Assembly (NCBI GenBank): GCA_007693685.1
Contig: REDB01000120.1
Span: forward strand, 1-36,342
Direction of reading: 5' to 3'
Origin: Oceanospirillales bacterium
GTDB taxonomy: Bacteria; Pseudomonadota; Gammaproteobacteria; Pseudomonadales; Balneatricaceae
Length of the DNA stretch: 36,342 bases
Below are positions 28,019 to 36,342 of the stretch, in pieces. Both the position numbers and the translations under genes were made by a program. Within the stretch, counting starts at the first letter, position 1. The number at the start of each line of letters is the position of its first letter. The notes under the pieces are model-generated. The model was not told the origin of the DNA, did no database searches, and worked only from the letters and a program-made list of their open reading frames with translations.

Positions 28019-30375
28019 TTGGTTAGCCTTTGTTCTGCTTTTAGTTTTTCGATGGCCATTAACACTCTTTCGGGTGTTGCCGGTGTGTCCAGATCAGGAC
28101 TGATGCGATAGTGACTTAGGCTGCTGATTGCGTCTCTTAATGCTGACCAAACAGAAATAGCAAGCATTAGAGGTGGCTCGCCCACGGCTTTAGAGTGATA
28201 AACCGTCTCTTCAGTATTGGCTTGATCGAAGAGTTTCACATTAAAAATAGGTGGCGTATCACTGATCGCAGGAATTTTATAGGTCGCAGGAGAGTTACTC
28301 AGTAATTGTCCAGCGCTGTTCCATATCAGCTCTTCTGTGGTCAACCAGCCCATGCCCTGAATAAAGCCTCCCTCTATCTGTCCAATATCGATAGCAGGAT
28401 TCAGGCTTCTACCGACATCATGCAGTATGTCGGTTCTGAGTAGTCGATATTCACCCGTCAAGCTATCGACTAGCACCTCTGAAACGGCAGCACCGGTGGC
28501 AAAATAGAAGAAAGGACGGCCTTGTGCTTTTTCGCGGTCATACCAAATTTTCGGTGTACGATAATAACCGGTTGCTGAAAGAGAGATACGGGCTAGATAG
28601 GCCTGCTGAACTAACTCGGTAAAAGAGATCGAGTCAGCTTCACTCCACCAGACGTGATTATCAATAAAACGTATAGCAGAAACATCGACCGACTTTTGTT
28701 CTGCTAAAAATTCAGTCAAGCGCTGCTTTAAGGTCAAGGCGGCATTTTCGGCTGCTTTACCATTCAGATCTGAACCGCTTGAGGCTGCAGTAGGGGAGGT
28801 GTTAGGCACTTTATCGGTTCGCGTTGCAGTCACACGAACACACTCAAGATCTACCCCTAGCGTACTAGCCACGACTTGAGACACCTTAGTGTGCAAGCCT
28901 TGACCCATCTCAGTACCACCATGGTTCAGTTGGATACTGCCATCGGTGTAGATATGTATCAACGCACCCGCTTGGTTTAGGTGTTGCAGTGTAAACGAGA
29001 TACCAAACTTGACCGGAGTCAGTGCCAAACCTCGCTTCAATACTCGGCTTTGAAGATTCCAAGCTGTAATCGCTTGGCGTCGAGCACGATATTCACTGGT
29101 TTGTTCAAGTTCATCGATCAGTTGCTGAAGTGGTTGATAGTCCACTTGCTGATGATAAGGGGTCAAGTCTCGACCTTTGCGATAGAGGTTACGTTTGCGA
29201 ATATCCAAAGGATCGCAGCCCAGTCGACGAGCGATATCATCCATGGCGCGTTCGATGATCAGCATACCTTGAGGGCCACCAAAGCCTCGGAAAGCGGTAT
29301 GAGAAACCGTATCGGTGGCCACACGGTGTCCTCGAATATCGGCATGAGGAAGGCAATAGGCGTTATCGGCATGAAACATAGCTCTATCGACAATCGCATC
29401 GGTCAAGTCGGGTGAGTGACCACCATTACCAATCACCTCAATATCTGCTGCGATGATCTGTCCTTCTTGATCACAGCCAATATGATATCGATTCACGAAG
29501 GGATGGCGTTTGCCTGTCATCACCATATCCTCTTTACGAGGAAGACGAAGCTTAACTGGTAAACCTGTTTTGGCTGCCATCAGTGCAGCCAAACAGGCCC
29601 AAGGCGCTGCTTGAGTCTCCTTACCACCAAATCCTCCGCCCATACGACGCATATCAACAGTCACTTTGTTAAAGGGGATATTCAGGACTTCAGCCACTAG
29701 CTTTTGCACCTCTGTGGGGTGCTGACTTGAGGTGAAAATCATCATTTCACCCTCTTCACCGGGAATTGCCATACTCACTTGGCCTTCAAGGTAAAGATGT
29801 TCCTGTCCTCCTACCTGCATGCTGGCTGAGAGTTTAATCGGAGCCGATGACAGTGCAGCTTTACAATCACCTATCTGCATTCGGTGACTGGGACGAAGTA
29901 AGTGCTGTTGTTTAAGGGCGACTTCAGCATCTAAGTTAGGAGTATCTTCCTCATACTCTATCTCTGCGAGTAATGCTGCCTGTCGTGCCGCTTTTTCAGA
30001 CGTCGCGGCAATCAGTGCAATGGGCTGTCCTGCGTAGCGGATTAAATCATCAGTCAGCACTGGGTCGCCTGGAAATACTGGGCCGATATCGGTGTGACCT
30101 GGAACATCCTGAAGTGTCAGAAGTTCAACAACCTCAGGTGCCTTAAGCACCTGAGAAAAGTCTATTGAGCGAAGTCGGCCTTTAGCGATGCGGCTGCCGA
30201 TCACCGCCGCATAAAGTGTACCTTTGGGTTCAGGGATATCATCGACATAACGAGCAGCACCCATAACATGCTGGCGCGCACTCTCGTGAGGTAGAGGTTT
30301 GCCAACAGCAGAATTTGAGCCTTTGCTTGAATCTACTTCGCTGGAATGGATGCCGCTATCAGTCAAAATTCGCAT
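28015..30375 (-). CDS. xdhB: Xanthine dehydrogenase molybdopterin-binding subunit XdhB
   Basis: 786 aa; GAARYVDDIPEPKGTLYAAVIGS, RMGGGFGGKETQAAPWACLAAL, TAFRGFGGPQGMLIIE, NHGGTEMGQGLHTKVSQV, GEPPLMLAISVW. Confidence 0.97.
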   Translation of the reverse strand: MRILTDSGIHSSEVDSSKGSNSAVGKPLPHESARQHVMGAARYVDDIPEPKGTLYAAVIGSRIAKGRLRSIDFSQVLKAPEVVELLTLQDVPGHTDIGPVFPGDPVLTDDLIRYAGQPIALIAATSEKAARQAALLAEIEYEEDTPNLDAEVALKQQHLLRPSHRMQIGDCKAALSSAPIKLSASMQVGGQEHLYLEGQVSMAIPGEEGEMMIFTSSQHPTEVQKLVAEVLNIPFNKVTVDMRRMGGGFGGKETQAAPWACLAALMAAKTGLPVKLRLPRKEDMVMTGKRHPFVNRYHIGCDQEGQIIAADIEVIGNGGHSPDLTDAIVDRAMFHADNAYCLPHADIRGHRVATDTVSHTAFRGFGGPQGMLIIERAMDDIARRLGCDPLDIRKRNLYRKGRDLTPYHQQVDYQPLQQLIDELEQTSEYRARRQAITAWNLQSRVLKRGLALTPVKFGISFTLQHLNQAGALIHIYTDGSIQLNHGGTEMGQGLHTKVSQVVASTLGVDLECVRVTATRTDKVPNTSPTAASSGSDLNGKAAENAALTLKQRLTEFLAEQKSVDVSAIRFIDNHVWWSEADSISFTELVQQAYLARISLSATGYYRTPKIWYDREKAQGRPFFYFATGAAVSEVLVDSLTGEYRLLRTDILHDVGRSLNPAIDIGQIEGGFIQGMGWLTTEELIWNSAGQLLSNSPATYKIPAISDTPPIFNVKLFDQANTEETVYHSKAVGEPPLMLAISVWSALRDAISSLSHYRISPDLDTPATPERVLMAIEKLKAEQRLTK

Positions 30376-31837
30376 ATTGCATCACCTCCAAAGATTGATT
30401 GCTTTGGCATTCTAATGCAGCTCGCAGTAACAGATTTTGTAAACTTTTCATGCGGTATTGAGCGCTGGCGCGAACATCACTCAGAGGTGAAAACTCTTCT
30501 GATAATGCCATTTGTGCTTCATGTAGTTCTTCAGGGATAAACTCTTTACCCATTAAAGCGGCTTCTGCCTGATAGGCGCGAGAAGGAATAGCTGCCATGC
30601 CTCCTAATCCTAGTCGTGCATCAAGAATTCGAGTGCCCTCTAATGTTAGGTGTAGGGCTAAACACACTGCTGAAATATCATCATCGAGTCGTTTGGATAA
30701 CTTATAGATACGTAGGAAACTGTTTTCACTAAGTTTGGGCAGAATGATTGATTCAATAACATTGCCAGTGGTTAAGATAGTTTGTCGATAACCCGTAAAA
30801 AACTGATTGATCGGTATCTCTGTCACTCCTTGGATATTTCGAATGCGTAAACGGGCATCTAAAGCCAGTAATACAGGAGGCATATCACCGATGGGCGAAG
30901 CATTGGCGATATTCCCTCCTAAAGTACCTTGATTGCGAACTTGAAGTGAACCGAGGCGGTGCAATAATCCAGTAAGTGCTGGAAAAGCCTTTGCTAATGT
31001 TGATTCGGCTTCACTATAGGTGACAGCTGCACCTATCTCTAAGGTGTCAGAGTGGTCTTTTATTTGACGCATTTCAGCAACGTGCCCAGTAAAAACAAGT
31101 TTAGGCAGGGTGCGTAGTTGTTGTGTCGTTTCTAACGCTAGATCGGTTGAGCCCGCTACTAAACGCGCCTCTGGGTGTTCATTTAATAGAGTTAGTAGCT
31201 CATGCATGGATCGAGGGCTAGCAAAAAAGGCGGAGTTCTTTCCTTTAAGTGTGAATGAAGATTCTTCTTTAGCCGCTTGCCACGCTTTTAAACTCTTTAA
31301 GTGGCGCGTTTCTTTTTCTGAGAAAGCATCCACGAGTTCAGAAGAGTTTTCTGAAGCGAGTAACGCTTTTGCTGCATCAATAATGGGTCGGTAGCCAGTG
31401 CAGCGGCAAAGATTTCCACCTAAGGCTTGATAGATCTGCTCCTGTGAGGAAGGTTTAGATGCTTGATGCATCATGGCAAACAATGACATGACAAATCCTG
31501 GCGTACAGAAACCGCATTGAGAGGCATGATGATCAACCATCACTTGTTGCGCTGGATGTAATCTTCCTGATTCTGAGCTTAATCCTTCGACTGTAATGAC
31601 TTGGCAGCCGTCTACTGCGCCTAAATAAGTAATACAACTGTTAATGCTTCGATAACGTAATTGGTCACCATCAGGTTCAGCAATCACCACCGTACATGCA
31701 CCGCAATCGCCTGAAGCGCATCCCTCTTTGGTGCCTCTTTGCACTACTTCTGTGCGCAAAAACTCCAAAAGAGTCGTATCTGGTGCGTACTCTTCTAGTG
31801 TGATGGGTGTCTGATTCAGCATAAATTGCATCTGCAA
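30359..31837 (-). CDS. xdhA: Xanthine dehydrogenase small subunit XdhA (2Fe-2S + FAD)
   Basis: TKEGCASGDCGACTVVI, HHASQCGFCTPGFVMSLFAM, LGGNLCRCTGYRPI, GTLGGNIANASPIGDMPPVLLALDA. Confidence 0.97.
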   Translation of the reverse strand: MQMQFMLNQTPITLEEYAPDTTLLEFLRTEVVQRGTKEGCASGDCGACTVVIAEPDGDQLRYRSINSCITYLGAVDGCQVITVEGLSSESGRLHPAQQVMVDHHASQCGFCTPGFVMSLFAMMHQASKPSSQEQIYQALGGNLCRCTGYRPIIDAAKALLASENSSELVDAFSEKETRHLKSLKAWQAAKEESSFTLKGKNSAFFASPRSMHELLTLLNEHPEARLVAGSTDLALETTQQLRTLPKLVFTGHVAEMRQIKDHSDTLEIGAAVTYSEAESTLAKAFPALTGLLHRLGSLQVRNQGTLGGNIANASPIGDMPPVLLALDARLRIRNIQGVTEIPINQFFTGYRQTILTTGNVIESIILPKLSENSFLRIYKLSKRLDDDISAVCLALHLTLEGTRILDARLGLGGMAAIPSRAYQAEAALMGKEFIPEELHEAQMALSEEFSPLSDVRASAQYRMKSLQNLLLRAALECQSNQSLEVMQYANFD

Positions 31838-31891
31838 CCTTCCTAAAGACTGATGTTTTTGTATTTTTAACTACTATAGTTCAAATAAAAC

Positions 31892-31907
31892 CTGACTGCT
31901 TGGTCAG
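31892..31907. promoter_or_regulatory. RutR-like TetR operator in the xdhA / BMP-ABC divergent intergenic region
   Basis: CTGACTGCTTGGTCAG: perfect CTGAC-N6-GTCAG dyad, 13/16 identical to the site at 18761-18776. Confidence 0.65.
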
Positions 31908-31912
31908 AAAAT

Positions 31913-31928
31913 TGCAGGAAGCTTGCCA
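31913..31928 (-). promoter_or_regulatory. Candidate sigma-54 promoter for xdhA operon
   Basis: Minus-strand TGGCAAGCTTCCTGCA fits TGGCACGNNNNTTGCW with 2 mismatches and correct GG-N10-GC spacing. About 75-90 bp upstream of the xdhA ATG. Confidence 0.55.
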
Positions 31929-32011
31929 ACTTTTAAAAAAAATGGAGTTTGTTTGTAAAAGGTGTTTATATTTCAAGGTTTCGATAGATGGTGTTTAACA
32001 AGGGGAAGGCG

Positions 32012-33538
32012 ATGCGCAAGCCGTTGTTGTGCCTGAAGGGTTTGACTAAGGCCTATCCAGGTGTACTGGCCAATGACGATGTTTCATTTGAAATCGGTGA
32101 AGGTCAGGTTCATGCGCTGTTAGGTGAAAATGGTGCAGGTAAGTCAACGCTAGTTAAGATGATTTATGGTTTGGTTAAACCTGATCAGGGCGAAATGATC
32201 CTGCGGGGACAGCCATACGCGCCATCACAACCTTCCGAAGCACGTCGTAACGGCGTAGCAATGGTATTCCAGCATTTTAGCTTGTTTGATGCGATGGACG
32301 TTGCCGAAAACGTGGCGCTTGGGATGGAAAATCCTCCCCCATTAAGAGACTTGGCACAGCGTATCCGCGATGTTTCAGAAGAGTATGGTTTGCCCTTAGA
32401 TCCTACCCGTTTGGTCGGAGATCTATCAGCGGGTGAGCGCCAGCGTGTAGAAATTGTTCGCTGCCTTCTTCAAGACCCTAAACTTCTTATTATGGATGAG
32501 CCGACATCAGTGCTTACGCCTCAGGAAGTGGATGTACTTTTTAAAACCCTACGACAGCTATCCGCTGAAGGTACAGCGATTCTGTATATATCGCATAAGT
32601 TGGATGAAATCCGAGCGCTGTGTGATGAAGCAACTATTTTGCGTGGTGGTCGAAAAATTGCGACCTGTGATCCACGCGAAAAGTCTTCACGTGAATTAGC
32701 TGAATTGATGGTTGGGCAGATACTCACTCCGCCGGAAAAGCCAGATCGACCTCTAGGTGATGTGGTCTTGCAGGTGGATAAGCTGTCATTGGCTTCCAAT
32801 AATCCTTTTGGTACTTCATTGAAAAATATATCCTTTTCATTACGAGCGGGTGAGGTCTTAGGGATTGCAGGCGTCGCTGGAAATGGTCAGGATGAATTGC
32901 TATTGATGCTCTCAGGTGAGTTGACTGCACCCGCAGAACAAGTTCGATTAAAGGATAAAGCCATCGGTAACTTAGGTCCTAATGCACGACGAAGTTTAGG
33001 TTTAGTGGCAGCGCCTGAAGAACGTTTAGGCCACGCTGCAGCGCCAGATATGAGCCTGACAGAAAATGCGTTATTGTCAGCTGCGGAACGAAAAAAACTT
33101 ACAAAATATGGATTTATCAACTGGCGTGCGACTGATGCCTTTGCACGCGAAGTGATTGCTCGCTTCGATGTACGAACGCCTGGGTCACACGTATTAGCTC
33201 GCGCTTTATCAGGCGGTAACTTACAAAAATATGTAATCGGACGTGAAATAGAGTTAGATCCAGATGTGATTGTCGTTAATCAGCCAACCTGGGGAGTGGA
33301 CGCTGCAGCAGCAGCTTTTATTCGCCAAGCTTTGTTAGATTTAGCGGGTAAAGGGGCGGCCGTGCTGGTGATTAGTCAGGATTTGGATGAGCTGTTAGAG
33401 GTGGCAGATAGTTTCGCCGCTTTGAATGAAGGGCGATTAACCCCCGTTCGACCTGCTAAAGGTTTAAGTGTAGAAGAGATAGGTTTAATGATGGGTGGAG
33501 CACATGATATGCATCCGGCACATGAGGGTTCGGCATGA
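32012..33538 (+). CDS. Nucleoside/purine ABC transporter ATP-binding protein (two-domain, BMP-type system)
   Basis: Duplicated ABC domains: LLGENGAGKSTLVKMIYGL and VAGNGQDELLLMLSGE; AGERQRVEIVRCLLQDPKLLIMDEPTSVLTPQE. Start set at ATG 32012 after AAGGGGAAGG (track start 31988). Confidence 0.93.
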   Translation: MRKPLLCLKGLTKAYPGVLANDDVSFEIGEGQVHALLGENGAGKSTLVKMIYGLVKPDQGEMILRGQPYAPSQPSEARRNGVAMVFQHFSLFDAMDVAENVALGMENPPPLRDLAQRIRDVSEEYGLPLDPTRLVGDLSAGERQRVEIVRCLLQDPKLLIMDEPTSVLTPQEVDVLFKTLRQLSAEGTAILYISHKLDEIRALCDEATILRGGRKIATCDPREKSSRELAELMVGQILTPPEKPDRPLGDVVLQVDKLSLASNNPFGTSLKNISFSLRAGEVLGIAGVAGNGQDELLLMLSGELTAPAEQVRLKDKAIGNLGPNARRSLGLVAAPEERLGHAAAPDMSLTENALLSAAERKKLTKYGFINWRATDAFAREVIARFDVRTPGSHVLARALSGGNLQKYVIGREIELDPDVIVVNQPTWGVDAAAAAFIRQALLDLAGKGAAVLVISQDLDELLEVADSFAALNEGRLTPVRPAKGLSVEEIGLMMGGAHDMHPAHEGSA

Positions 33539-34620
33539 TTTGGCTTGAGAAACGTAAAGAGCCTTCCAAGTTTTGGCGTATTGCCAATCCATTTTTAGCA
33601 GTCGCACTAACCATGTTAGCAGGCGGCATTATGTTCGCCATGCTCGGCAAAGACCCAGTTGCTGCAATACGCTTAATATTCTTTGATCCGATTTTTTCGG
33701 AAACCTTTGGTAGCTACTCACGCCCACAGCTATTGATTAAATCTGCACCTTTGATTCTGATTGCAGTAGGCTTAGCGATAGGCTTTAAAGCAAACATCTG
33801 GAATATCGGTGCTGAAGGTCAGTACATTATCGGTGCGCTCTTTGGAGCTGGAGTTGCGTTATTGTTCTTCCCGCAACCAGGTTGGTATATCTTCCCATTG
33901 ATGGTTTTAGCGGGTGCTTTTGGTGGTTTCTTGTGGGCGATGATTCCTGCGATTTTGAAAACTCGCTTTAATACCAATGAAATTTTAGTGTCTCTGCTAT
34001 TGGTCTATGTTGCAGAAAAAATTCTAGCAGCCATGGCACTGGGTCTGATGCGAAATCCTGATATCCCCGGTTTCCCTGGCTCACGCGACTTGCGACGTTA
34101 TGAGGCGGCTCATAACGCAGAACTTTTTGCAGGTTCAGGGGTTCACTGGGGTGTCGTAGCAGCGATGATCGCGGTGATTTTTGCCTATGCCATGATGAAG
34201 CGCCACATGCTCGGTTACCATGTTCAACTCGCCGGTCAAGCGCCTCGTGCTGCTAGATTTGGTGGCGTCTCACCGACACGACTGGTGATAATCTGTTTAG
34301 GTATTTCTGGAATGTTGGCAGGTTTAGCGGGTATGTTCGAAGTCTCAGGACCTGGTGGCCAAGTGCGCATCGAGTTTGCTTCTGGCTACGGTTTTACCGC
34401 CATCATTGTTGCGTTTCTAGGACGACTTAATCCTATCGGCATCGTTTTTGCAGGTTTATTGCTTGGCTTAACCTACATTGGTGGTGAACTGAGTCAAATG
34501 ATGTTGCAACTACCTAGTGCGTCAATTCAAGTGTTTCAGGGTATGTTGCTATTCTTCCTTCTTGCCCTTGATTTTCAAACCAACTACCGCCTGCGTTTAA
34601 CAAGAGGTGTACGCACATGA
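33535..34620 (+). CDS. Nucleoside/purine ABC transporter permease
   Basis: GFKANIWNIGAEGQYIIGALFGAG, FNTNEILVSLLLVYVAEKI, GYGFTAIIVAFLGRLNPIGIVFAGLL. Confidence 0.93.
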   Translation: MIWLEKRKEPSKFWRIANPFLAVALTMLAGGIMFAMLGKDPVAAIRLIFFDPIFSETFGSYSRPQLLIKSAPLILIAVGLAIGFKANIWNIGAEGQYIIGALFGAGVALLFFPQPGWYIFPLMVLAGAFGGFLWAMIPAILKTRFNTNEILVSLLLVYVAEKILAAMALGLMRNPDIPGFPGSRDLRRYEAAHNAELFAGSGVHWGVVAAMIAVIFAYAMMKRHMLGYHVQLAGQAPRAARFGGVSPTRLVIICLGISGMLAGLAGMFEVSGPGGQVRIEFASGYGFTAIIVAFLGRLNPIGIVFAGLLLGLTYIGGELSQMMLQLPSASIQVFQGMLLFFLLALDFQTNYRLRLTRGVRT

Positions 34621-35549
34621 TGATTGGATCAATCAATATTGCGGTTTTACTAGCGGCCTTGATGGTAGCTGCGACACCTATCTTATTGGCAGCCATTGGT
34701 GAATTAGTGGTTGAAAAAGCAGGCGTACTGAATTTGGGCGTCGAAGGCATGATGATTATGGGTGCTTGCGTGGGTTTTATTGTTGCCATCAACACAGGTA
34801 GCCCCTTAATGGGTTTCATAGGTGCAGCGCTTGGAGGAATGGCACTCTCATTACTCTTTGCCTTATTGACCCAAGCCTTAATGACCAATCAAGTGGCATC
34901 TGGTTTGGCATTAACCCTATTCGGATTAGGCTTATCTGCATTGTTAGGCCAAAAGTATGTCGGTTTAACCCCTCCTAGAACACCTAAGCTTGATTTGGGT
35001 CCATTGTCAGAAATCCCATTTTTTGGTCGTGCGCTGTTTTCGCATGACATCATGGTCTACCTAACCATCGCCTTAGTTGCGGCAGTCTGGTGGTTTTTGA
35101 AATACACTCGAGGCGGCATGATTTTAAGAGCTGTCGGTGAAAATCATGATGCAGCTCATGCACTTGGCTATCATGTAAAACGTGTTCGAGTACTCGCTAT
35201 CATGTTTGGCGGTGCCTGTGCGGGCTTAGGAGGAGCTTACCTGTCACTGATTCGTGTTCCTCAATGGACAGAAGGTATGACCGTCGGTATCGGTTGGATC
35301 GCTTTGGCATTAGTTGTGTTTGCCAGTTGGCGCCCGTGGCGTGCAATGGCAGGTGCCTATTTGTTTGGTGGAATCGTGGTGTTGCAACTTAATTTGCAAG
35401 CGGCGGGTGTCAAAATACCGGTTGAGTATTTGTCGATGTCACCCTATTTGATCACGATTGCGGTACTCGTATTTATTTCGTCGGGCAAAGCACGAGGGTC
35501 GCTCAATGCACCCGGATCGCTGAACCGGCCTTTTCACGCCTCAAATTGA
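34617..35549 (+). CDS. Nucleoside/purine ABC transporter permease
   Basis: ATPILLAAIGELVVEKAGVLNLGVEGMMIMGACVGF; ATGA overlap with upstream permease. Confidence 0.93.
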   Translation: MMIGSINIAVLLAALMVAATPILLAAIGELVVEKAGVLNLGVEGMMIMGACVGFIVAINTGSPLMGFIGAALGGMALSLLFALLTQALMTNQVASGLALTLFGLGLSALLGQKYVGLTPPRTPKLDLGPLSEIPFFGRALFSHDIMVYLTIALVAAVWWFLKYTRGGMILRAVGENHDAAHALGYHVKRVRVLAIMFGGACAGLGGAYLSLIRVPQWTEGMTVGIGWIALALVVFASWRPWRAMAGAYLFGGIVVLQLNLQAAGVKIPVEYLSMSPYLITIAVLVFISSGKARGSLNAPGSLNRPFHASN

Positions 35550-35582
35550 GGCATTATGCTGTTAATGGGGAGATCTAAACTC

Positions 35583-36342
35583 ATGAAAAAACTGCTAACT
35601 GTCGGTGCACTTTGTGCTGCGCTTGCTGCGCCTGTCATGGCCGACACCACTAAGGTCGGATTCGTTTATATCGGCCCTGTAGGAGATCACGGCTGGACCT
35701 ATACTCATGATATCGCTCGTCTTGCGTTAGAAGAGAAATTTGGCGATTCAGTACAAACCAGCTTTGTAGAAAATGTTGGCTATGGTGCTGATGCTGAACG
35801 TGTAATGACGCAAATGGCGCTGTCAGGAACGGATCTGATCTTTGCAACCTCGTTTGGTTATGGACCTGATATGAACACGGTTGCCGCTAGATTTCCTAAT
35901 GTGAAGTTTGAGCATGCCACAGGCTACATTCAAGAAAGTGATAACATCAGCCTTTATAATGCGCGTTTCTATGAAGGCCGTGCAGTGATAGGTCATATCG
36001 CGGGTAAGATGACAGAAACTAACAAAGTAGGCTATATAGCTTCTTTCCCGATCCCAGAAGTGATTATGGGCATCAACTCTGCCTATCGCCATGCAAAAGC
36101 AGTTAACCCTGATGTTGAGTTCAACGTTGTTTGGGTTTACAGCTGGTACAACCCAGCTCAAGAGGCTGCTGCAGCGGAAGCGTTGATTGAACAGGGTGCA
36201 GATATCATTATGCAACACACTGATTCAACTGCACCGCTGATCGTTGCTCAAGATGCCGGTATCATGGCGTTTGGTCAGGCTTCTGATATGTCAGCTTTCG
36301 CTCCAGAAGCGCATTTAACCGGCATTCTGGATGTTTGGGCGC
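35583..36342 (+). CDS. BMP-family basic membrane lipoprotein/substrate-binding protein, partial (runs off the right edge)
   Basis: Own reading from ATG 35583: MKKLLTVGALCAALAAPVMADTTKVGFVYIGPVGDHGWTYTHDIARLALEEKFGDSVQTSFVENVGYGADAERVMTQMALSGTDLIFATSFGYG... Confidence 0.92.
   Translation, partial: MKKLLTVGALCAALAAPVMADTTKVGFVYIGPVGDHGWTYTHDIARLALEEKFGDSVQTSFVENVGYGADAERVMTQMALSGTDLIFATSFGYGPDMNTVAARFPNVKFEHATGYIQESDNISLYNARFYEGRAVIGHIAGKMTETNKVGYIASFPIPEVIMGINSAYRHAKAVNPDVEFNVVWVYSWYNPAQEAAAAEALIEQGADIIMQHTDSTAPLIVAQDAGIMAFGQASDMSAFAPEAHLTGILDVWA

Noticed and set aside
28981-29415. 144-aa plus-strand ORF opposite xdhB
   Set aside because: Entirely antisense to conserved xdhB motifs; no independent support.

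Overview
The window looks like chromosomal DNA from a gammaproteobacterium, possibly Oceanospirillales-like (taxonomy is inferred from gene content only). No mobile elements, CRISPR arrays, rRNA or tRNA genes were recognised. From left to right: (1) a minus-strand housekeeping block: partial tonB-like gene, gshB, rsmE, metK. (2) A plus-strand central-carbon block: tkt-epd-pgk-fba. (3) An aapJQMP-type general amino-acid ABC operon preceded by a consensus-like sigma-54 promoter. (4) An RND efflux adaptor/permease pair and a convergent cytochrome b561. (5) A roughly 17.5-kb purine acquisition and catabolism island (about 18.67-36.34 kb). The island contains an NMT1/THI5-type ABC transporter, an NCS2 urate/xanthine permease, a RutR-like TetR regulator, a minus-strand operon xdhA-xdhB-xdhC-uraD-uraH-guaD-puuD, and a divergent BMP-type nucleoside ABC transporter that runs off the window. 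The most interesting signal is regulatory. Sigma-54 -24/-12 elements lie upstream of the NMT1-type transporter operon and of xdhA. Each is followed immediately by a near-identical RutR-like operator (TGAC-N6-GTCA; TTGACTGATCGGTCAG and CTGACTGCTTGGTCAG). An NtrC-like dyad (TGCAGTATTTTGGTGCA) sits upstream of the first. This suggests a dual nitrogen-limitation (sigma-54/NtrC) and nucleobase-sensing (RutR-like TetR) circuit controlling guanine-to-allantoin catabolism.
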